A DNA stretch of 60,902 nt, from NCBI GenBank assembly GCA_025059535.1, contig JANXCX010000003.1, positions 1 to 60,902 of the forward strand. Reading direction: 5' to 3'. Made by a program: the position numbers and the translations under genes. Of this stretch, positions 56,029-60,902 are shown piece by piece. Every line of letters begins with the position of its first letter. Position 1 is the stretch's first letter. The notes beneath the pieces are model-generated. The model saw only the letters and a program-made list of their open reading frames with translations, searched no databases and had not been told where the DNA came from. Source of the stretch: Bacteroidia bacterium. GTDB lineage: Bacteria > Bacteroidota > Bacteroidia > SpSt-205.

Positions 56029-56036
56029 CAAAGATA
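56029..56036 (-). promoter_or_regulatory. -7 promoter element for tRNA-Arg / rplY
   Basis: The minus strand reads TATCTTTG, an exact TAnnTTTG match, 24 bases before the mature tRNA 5' end. A TTGATTG lies further upstream and could act as a weak -33 region. Confidence 0.6.
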
Positions 56037-56141
56037 AGCACAATCAAGAAGGGCAGCTCGGCACCTCTACCTAAGCTTTTGCCCTATTCAATCTGTGCGC
56101 GCCTCGGATGAAGGAACAATCCGTTGAGCTTGATAAGAGAC

Positions 56142-56495
56142 CTAGACTTTCAGATAGCGCAGGAGGAAGATTAGGAGAATAATCAGGCCTATAAGGGATA
56201 CAATCACATTTACAGGCCAAGGGGTCAGCCAAATTACTATGCTAATGGCTATAGCTATAATGGCTACAATTATGAGAAGGCGAATTAGCTCTTGGTCAGA
56301 CTGGAAGAGGCGCTTGACCGCTTGCCAGAATCGGGTAGTTTTGGTCCGGATGGTTTGCCAGAGAGACCGCTTCCCTTGTGGCCTACTAACTACTACAGAA
56401 GGCGGATTAAGAGGGGTAGAATAAGGGGGTGTAGCGCTTCCATACAGCGAGGCTATGCCTACAAGCCCCAGTAGGAATAACCTAATTAGGCGCAT
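56142..56495 (-). CDS. Small exported or membrane protein of unknown function
   Basis: 117 residues from ATG 56495, chosen because the consensus promoter box ends 7 bases before it; an upstream ATG at 56549 would translate the promoter. The N-terminus MRLIRLFLLGLVGIASLYGS is a signal-like helix, followed by a basic middle part (SLWQTIRTKTTRFWQAVKRL) and two closely spaced membrane helices near the C-terminus (LIIVAIIAIAISIVIWLTPW, then VSLIGLIILLIFLLRYL). I do not recognise a family. The arrangement suggests a small inner-membrane protein. Confidence 0.6.
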   Translation of the reverse strand: MRLIRLFLLGLVGIASLYGSATPPYSTPLNPPSVVVSRPQGKRSLWQTIRTKTTRFWQAVKRLFQSDQELIRLLIIVAIIAIAISIVIWLTPWPVNVIVSLIGLIILLIFLLRYLKV

Positions 56496-56502
56496 ATGGC
56501 CG

Positions 56503-56510
56503 CAAAGATA
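56503..56510 (-). promoter_or_regulatory. -7 promoter element for the small membrane protein gene
   Basis: The minus strand reads TATCTTTG, an exact TAnnTTTG match, 7 bases before the ATG at 56495. Confidence 0.65.
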
Positions 56511-56559
56511 AGGAAATCCACCCCTAACCCAAAAGCCAAACCACCCCACAGTTGCGTGG

Positions 56560-56567
56560 TACTTTTG
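56560..56567 (+). promoter_or_regulatory. -7 promoter element for the M1 aminopeptidase gene
   Basis: TACTTTTG, an exact TAnnTTTG match, ends 4 bases before the ATG at 56572. Confidence 0.7.
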
Positions 56568-56571
56568 CCCT

Positions 56572-58974
56572 ATGCGGGCTACTCTCGGTTGGCTCGGAAG
56601 CCTTTTTCTAAGCGCTCAGAGCTTTATCCCGCGTGAGCGGCAGGTAGATATGCAGCATTTGCGTCTTGTCGTACGTTTTGCGCCTGAGCGCGGGGTGGTA
56701 TATGGCTTGGCTACCTTTGTATTTCAGCCCTTACGCCCTAATCTTGAGACGCTAGCTCTGGACGCCGTCAAGCTGCAAATAGAGGAGGTGCGCTATCGGG
56801 ACCAGTCCATACCCTTTGATTATACTGGGGAGAAACTGATATTGAAGTTCCCCCGGCCGCTGGAAGAGAGCAAACTAGATTCGGTTAGTATTCGTTACAT
56901 GGCTAAGCCGCGCAAGGGGCTTTACTTTATCGGGTGGAATGACCCTACGGGTCGGGCGCGGCGGCAAATCTGGACGCAAGGCCAGGCCTACGACCACCGC
57001 TACTGGATTCCCTGTTACGACGACCCAAATGACAAGCTTATTACCGAAACGCTCATCACTTTTGATAGCCGCTACCAAGTCCTTTCCAATGGCACCCTAT
57101 TAGACACCCTGCGTAACCCTGACGGTAGCCTCACCTGGCACTACCGCATGCAGAAACCCCATAGTCTGTACCTACTTATGATAGCCATAGGGGAGTATGG
57201 CGTTGAACGTCGGACTACCCGACGCGGCCTGCCGCTCTGGCTTTACTACTATCCCGACCGCAAAGAGTGTTGCCTCGAGCCTACTTACCGCTACAGCGTG
57301 GAGATGGTGGAAAAGTTAGAAGCGGAGCTAGAAGTACCTTTTCCGTGGGAGAAGTATGCGCAGGTCCCCGTAGCCGACTATATCTACGGGGCTATGGAGA
57401 ATACCACCGCAACCATCTTCGGCGATTTCTTCCATGTGGATGAGCGGGCCTACTTGGATCGCAGCTATGTAGAGGTAAATGCGCATGAGCTGAGTCATCA
57501 GTGGTTTGGCAATTATGTAACGGCGCGGTCAGCCGCCCATATGTGGCTTCAGGAAGGTTTTGCCACCTACTACGCGCGCTGGCTTATGGGACAGCTTTTT
57601 GGCCCAGAGGTCTATGCCTGGGGGCGTCGTACCGAGCATAACATGGCCTTGGCCGCAGGCCGAAAAGATACTTTGGCTATCGTCCATCCCAATGCCGGCT
57701 ATGCTCGCATCTACCAAAAAGCCGCTGCGGTATTGGACATGATGCGCTACGTCTTTGGGGAAGCCGTCTTTAGGAAAGTCATTACTCACTACCTGCGTCA
57801 GCACCCGTATGGCCTAGTAGAAACGAATGATTTGTATCAAGCCTTTCAGGATGCCGCTGGCCTTAGTCCAGAATGGTTCTTTCGGCAGTGGCTCTATCGG
57901 GGCGGTGAGCCGCATTACCGCCTACGCTACCAGAGTATAGAACGGGGCGGTAAAGCCTATACGCAGATTTTCATTGAACAGATTCAAGATAGCAGCATAG
58001 GGCTTTTCCAAATGCCCATTAAGATAGCCGTGTATTATCGGGATGGTACGGCGGATACGGCGCGGGTGTGGATAGCGCGACCCCAAGAAGTGGTGGAAAT
58101 TTCCAATCCTGCTCGCAAGCCGATTGCATTTGTGCTCTTTGATGAGGGGGGCTACATTCTTAAGCAGGTTACCTTTGAAAAGGGAGTGGAAGAGCTTCTT
58201 TTGCAATTGGAGGGGGCGCCCGAGCTGCTGGATAGGTATGATGCGCTGATAGCCCTGCGGAATGTGCCAGTGGCGGCCAAGCGGGAAGCCCTTCTGCGCG
58301 CCTACAAGCGGGAGCGTTTCTGGGCCCTACGCGCGGAGATTGTAGCCCAGCTGACCCAGGATAGCCGTCTGCAAAGCTTTTTTCAAGAAGCCCTTCAAGA
58401 TCCGCACCCTCAGGTGCGCTTTGCCCTTCTGGCCCATCTGAATCCCCTTCCAGCCACCCTACGGCCGGCCTTAGAAAATTTACTCCGCGACTCTTCCTAT
58501 GTAGTACAGGCTTTAGCGTTGGAGCGGCTTAGCGAGGCCTTTCCGCGACGCGTGGGGGCCTACCTGCAGCTTACCGCTTCATCGGTTGGCTTAGTGGGCC
58601 GAAATGTAGAAGTGAAGCGGCTAGAGCTGGCGGCCGCACAAGGGGATAGTCGCGCCGTAGAGCGACTCGTGGATTTGGCTAGCCCTTCCTTTGAGTTTCG
58701 CACGCGCCAGAATGCCCTGCGCGCCTTTAAGGCCCTAAATATGCTGCCGCCTACCTTGCTACCTCACCTATTTGAGGCTCTCCTACACTTCAATAGTCGG
58801 CTTGCCGGCACTGCACGCGAGGTAGTTGAATATTGGCTTCAGCAGAAGCGCTTTCAGCAAACGCTGCGGGAATACTACGAGCGCATAAGTTGGTCGCCAG
58901 AACAAAAGGCTATTTTAGAGCCGCTTTTAGGCTATAAGCCACCGACATTTTACCAGCGCAGTAGCGGGTCGTGA
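56572..58974 (+). CDS. M1-family aminopeptidase with C-terminal HEAT-like repeats, exported
   Basis: 800 residues. The signal peptide MRATLGWLGSLFLSAQ precedes the M1 N-terminal beta domain (to about 250), the exopeptidase motif YIYGAMENTTA (GxMEN), the zinc site VNAHELSHQWFGN (HExxH) with WLQEGFATYYARW giving the third ligand. The C-terminal part from about 545 is helical with repeats (ALIALRNVPVAAKREALLRA; LQDPHPQVRFALLAHL; LLRDSSYVVQALALERL), typical of HEAT-like M1 tails. It should trim peptides in the periplasm or outside. Unlike the M1 gene at 17001-20033 it lacks a barrel. The promoter box is 4 bases before the ATG. Confidence 0.93.
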   Translation: MRATLGWLGSLFLSAQSFIPRERQVDMQHLRLVVRFAPERGVVYGLATFVFQPLRPNLETLALDAVKLQIEEVRYRDQSIPFDYTGEKLILKFPRPLEESKLDSVSIRYMAKPRKGLYFIGWNDPTGRARRQIWTQGQAYDHRYWIPCYDDPNDKLITETLITFDSRYQVLSNGTLLDTLRNPDGSLTWHYRMQKPHSLYLLMIAIGEYGVERRTTRRGLPLWLYYYPDRKECCLEPTYRYSVEMVEKLEAELEVPFPWEKYAQVPVADYIYGAMENTTATIFGDFFHVDERAYLDRSYVEVNAHELSHQWFGNYVTARSAAHMWLQEGFATYYARWLMGQLFGPEVYAWGRRTEHNMALAAGRKDTLAIVHPNAGYARIYQKAAAVLDMMRYVFGEAVFRKVITHYLRQHPYGLVETNDLYQAFQDAAGLSPEWFFRQWLYRGGEPHYRLRYQSIERGGKAYTQIFIEQIQDSSIGLFQMPIKIAVYYRDGTADTARVWIARPQEVVEISNPARKPIAFVLFDEGGYILKQVTFEKGVEELLLQLEGAPELLDRYDALIALRNVPVAAKREALLRAYKRERFWALRAEIVAQLTQDSRLQSFFQEALQDPHPQVRFALLAHLNPLPATLRPALENLLRDSSYVVQALALERLSEAFPRRVGAYLQLTASSVGLVGRNVEVKRLELAAAQGDSRAVERLVDLASPSFEFRTRQNALRAFKALNMLPPTLLPHLFEALLHFNSRLAGTAREVVEYWLQQKRFQQTLREYYERISWSPEQKAILEPLLGYKPPTFYQRSSGS

Positions 58975-58992
58975 AAGAGGGCCCTGCCTCTT
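58975..58992 (+). terminator. Short inverted repeat after the M1 aminopeptidase gene, possible terminator
   Basis: AAGAGG (58975-58980) and CCTCTT (58987-58992) can pair around a 6-base loop right after the stop codon; no long T-run follows, so it is weak. The 133-base convergent gap to 59107 holds nothing else I recognise. Confidence 0.3.
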
Positions 58993-59107
58993 ATCTACTG
59001 GCTTACTCGCCTGCCACCCTTTGGCACGCAGAAAGAAAACAAGCCAAAAGCACCAGCTGCCCCTCTGCGGGTGACTTTATCCGCTTACCCTTAGCGCCCC
59101 TGCTGCC

Positions 59108-60781
59108 CTAGTCGTATATATCCCACTGCACCCCGAAACCAAATACCCGCCCCGGCATGGGATACCAGGCAGTGAGAAAGTAGCCGTCTTGCCATAGCCC
59201 TTCCGTCGCATGCTCTAATTTGAGATACACTACTACCCGGCGAATGAAGATAGCTAGGAAAGGTTCTATCCAGAGTTGAGAGGGCTGTAAGGGGGTAGGA
59301 GATTGAGTGTAAAATAGGCCTAAAACGGGTTCGTAAAAAGGCGGGCGAAAGGGGCTAAAACCGCTTAGGCGCACCCCGACATGATAAATAGGCTCACGGC
59401 CCTTGAGCCTACCTCTGAGGAATACTTGAACCCACCCACTTGCCGCGGGTAGAAGCATGGGGTAAGTAGAAAGGTGCTGCAGTTGGAAGAAAGTAGCCAT
59501 ACCCAGAAAGCGATAGGCTAGGCCGCCTCGGAGGGTTAGGCCTACGGCTTGGCCTGACTGAGGACGCCAGTCTAACCATAAAGGAGCGTAGCGGGTGTAC
59601 CAGAGCCGCAGCTCTAAAGGAGGCAGCAGGCTATCCCGATGGGTGAGGTTGTAGGCTATCCAGACCGTGCCTAGGCGTTCATTGGTAGGGGGGTGGGTAG
59701 TATAAGCGGTCTGGTAAAAGAGCCAGGGTAGGTTTCGGCTAAGCCCCATAAAGCCTACTTGGGAAGGACCTAAGCTAAGTCGGCCTTCTAGCCAAGTGGC
59801 GGGTTCAGGAGCCGAATAGGAAAGCCAGCGCAGGTGGCCTAGACGTAGGTATAGAAGGCGGCTTTGCCAAGCGGCTTCTACTAAGAGGGCTGTGGCGCGC
59901 CAGGAGACAGAAGGCTGAAAAGCCTTTCCTCTGACAGCCTGCCAAGTGCAGCTTAGTTGGGCGTATTTTGAAAAGGTAGCACTGGCGCGCAGCGTATGCC
60001 GAAGCAGTAAAGCTCCCCACTCTACCTGGGTTGTATCTAAACCCAAGGGCGATTCCGCCCGGCGGGCGGGGAGGAAATAGGCCTGCAGCCGGTCTTCTTC
60101 TATTTTGCCTGTGCCCGTCAGGTGAAATGGGCCTATAGCTGCCCCACTGGCTACCTCAGCCGCTCTGTACCATCGGCGCCAGCTTCCCTGAGGGAAGCGC
60201 ACAGGCTGACTCTCTTTTTGAAAAGCCGTATAGGGCGAATCCTCATAAAGTACCCCTCCATTTATGCCGTCTTGCAGTTGATTCCAAGCCGCTTTAGCCT
60301 GAAGCCAGAAATGCTTTGGACGCAGGTAAAAGGTAGCCGCGGCGCCGTAGTGGTCCGTAAGCTGGCCGAAGTATTCCCCTTCGCGCAGGCGTCGCTGGTA
60401 GGCTAGGCTTAGGCCGCCTCGTTTTCGGAAGGTTTGGCCATGCCAGACCGAAAGGAGCTGGGTACGGCGGGTAGCCTGGTCAAATCGCACGCGCGAGAAA
60501 GGCCTAGAGGTCCAAAGGAGCGGTGCGGTGCGAAGCAAATAGGCCTCCTGAGAAGCAGGCACGAGAGGCGGTAGGTCCGTTTCATAAATGGGTAAGCCTT
60601 GCCACCATGCCCAGAAAGGCTTGAAGTAACTCAGCCGAAAATTCCATTGCGCGGCCGTATCCAAGGGATCATACCAAGGGATGTAAGAGGGATAGTACAA
60701 AATCCCCTCCCCTCCTGCCGTATCCGACAGCGTGGCCAGAAGGCGGGTGGGCTGCGCTAGAAGAGGCCCAAAAAGAACTAT
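59108..60781 (-). CDS. Putative outer-membrane porin (Bacteroidota type), start codon non-canonical
   Basis: About 557 residues with alternating aromatic and polar strands across the whole mature part (RGGLSLAYQRRLREGEYFG; KHFWLQAKAAWNQLQ; LELRLWYTRYAPLWLDW) ending in GFGVQWDIYD, as expected for a barrel. The stretch near the N-terminus, YDPLDTAAQWNFRLSYF, resembles the Bacteroidota putative porins. The frame continues upstream from the TTG at 60700 through a signal-like segment VLFGPLLAQPTRLL, but no ATG, GTG or TTG precedes it before an in-frame TGA. An ATA at 60781 overlaps the upstream TAA as TAATA and is my tentative start. A sequencing error that turned ATG to ATA would explain it equally well. 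Confidence 0.62.
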   Translation of the reverse strand: MVLFGPLLAQPTRLLATLSDTAGGEGILYYPSYIPWYDPLDTAAQWNFRLSYFKPFWAWWQGLPIYETDLPPLVPASQEAYLLRTAPLLWTSRPFSRVRFDQATRRTQLLSVWHGQTFRKRGGLSLAYQRRLREGEYFGQLTDHYGAAATFYLRPKHFWLQAKAAWNQLQDGINGGVLYEDSPYTAFQKESQPVRFPQGSWRRWYRAAEVASGAAIGPFHLTGTGKIEEDRLQAYFLPARRAESPLGLDTTQVEWGALLLRHTLRASATFSKYAQLSCTWQAVRGKAFQPSVSWRATALLVEAAWQSRLLYLRLGHLRWLSYSAPEPATWLEGRLSLGPSQVGFMGLSRNLPWLFYQTAYTTHPPTNERLGTVWIAYNLTHRDSLLPPLELRLWYTRYAPLWLDWRPQSGQAVGLTLRGGLAYRFLGMATFFQLQHLSTYPMLLPAASGWVQVFLRGRLKGREPIYHVGVRLSGFSPFRPPFYEPVLGLFYTQSPTPLQPSQLWIEPFLAIFIRRVVVYLKLEHATEGLWQDGYFLTAWYPMPGRVFGFGVQWDIYD

Positions 60782-60902
60782 TACAGCTCGGCTACAAGCT
60801 CGGTGAATATCCGGGTAAGTTTGGGTTCGGCTTCATTAGCGACGCGAATTATTTCTTCAAGGGAGACGGGCTTGAGGTTGTAGGGGTCGCCTATGTCGGT
60901 AA
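60781..60902 (-). CDS. C-terminal fragment of an unidentified protein, perhaps low-molecular-weight phosphatase-like
   Basis: Only the last 40 or so codons are in the window; the gene continues past its right edge. The visible peptide begins TDIGDPYNLKPVSLEE and ends TRIFTELVAEL. The DIGDPY stretch near the C-terminus vaguely recalls the DPY/DPF Asp loop of low-molecular-weight protein tyrosine phosphatases, but the match is too short to call. Its TAA abuts the porin start region, so the two are probably in one operon. Confidence 0.4.
   Translation of the reverse strand, partial: TDIGDPYNLKPVSLEEIIRVANEAEPKLTRIFTELVAEL

Noticed and set aside
55837-56111. Small ORFs on both strands over tRNA-Arg (peptides such as VAQLDRAPDFGSGG and GRTRTPNRQIRSL)
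   Set aside because: Both are translations of the tRNA and its complement, well-known spurious proteins.
1-60902. CRISPR array, insertion sequence, prophage, rRNA or integrated element
   Set aside because: No spaced direct repeats, transposase or integrase motifs, or rRNA sequence were seen on either strand.

Overview
The window is about 61 kb of very gene-dense chromosomal DNA from a member of the Bacteroidota. Five signs point there: many genes carry the phylum-specific -7 promoter element TAnnTTTG instead of a Shine-Dalgarno site; there is a type IX secretion sorting domain (subtilase at 7994-9589) and a SprB-like repeat protein (15568-16938); Bacteroidota-type LptD, TonB-dependent receptor, putative porin, DUF4294 and DUF4230 proteins are present; the synteny miaB / sigma-54-type activator / lptE / TPR protein is typical of the phylum; and CcmE ends in the CPSKY form. 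The DNA is GC-rich for the phylum and neighbouring genes overlap very often, which suggests a compact genome. The species cannot be named from the sequence. No insertion sequence, prophage, CRISPR array, rRNA or toxin-antitoxin pair was seen, and no stretch above about 170 bases lacks a gene.

Layout. 2-6284 (+): kdsA (truncated by the window edge), a ketoacyl-synthase-like gene overlapping a BioF-like gene, then lepB and purL. 6255-9589 (-): subtilase, M48 lipoprotein peptidase, VOC protein and rdgB in one overlapping operon. 9627-10826 (+): kbl. 10803-15540 (-): sodB, guaA, a periplasmic-binding-like protein and a ThiF/MoeB-rhodanese protein. 15568-16938 (-): a secreted PETase-like alpha/beta hydrolase. 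17001-22196 (+): an M1 peptidase fused to a probable outer-membrane barrel, then a flavin monooxygenase and an SDR. 22171-27905 (-): N-acetylmuramoyl-alanine amidase, exbB, exbD, tonB, M23 peptidase and a phosphoglucosamine mutase.

27912-35656 (+): LptD, a TonB-dependent receptor, PAP2, TerC and an alpha/beta hydrolase. 35586-36209 (-): DUF4294. 36195-41583 (+): miaB, sigma-54-type activator, lptE, a proline-rich TPR protein and comF. 41567-45967 (-): tRNA-Leu(CAA) merged with tamB. 46004-46372 (+): ccmE. 46403-48564 (-): acylphosphatase, thiolase and an AlbA_2 protein. 48642-54622 (+): AcpH-like, LOG family, a degenerate GT51 transglycosylase, mltG, thioesterase, YihY and nuoG. 54767-56495 (-): DUF4230, rplY, tRNA-Arg(TCG) and a small membrane protein. 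56572-58974 (+): M1 aminopeptidase with a HEAT-like tail. 59108-60902 (-): a porin and the 3' end of one more gene.

The common theme is the cell envelope: Kdo synthesis (kdsA), LPS export (lptD, lptE), outer-membrane assembly (tamB), TonB energisation, peptidoglycan hydrolysis and synthesis control (amidase, M23, mltG, GT51-like) and secreted hydrolases. The rest is housekeeping: purine synthesis, tRNA modification and respiration. The least ordinary features are the two tRNA-mRNA junctions, the catalytically degraded GT51 protein beside mltG, the PETase-like secreted hydrolase, the M1-barrel fusion, and the near-universal placement of the -7 promoter box only 3-11 bases before start codons, which implies leaderless mRNAs.
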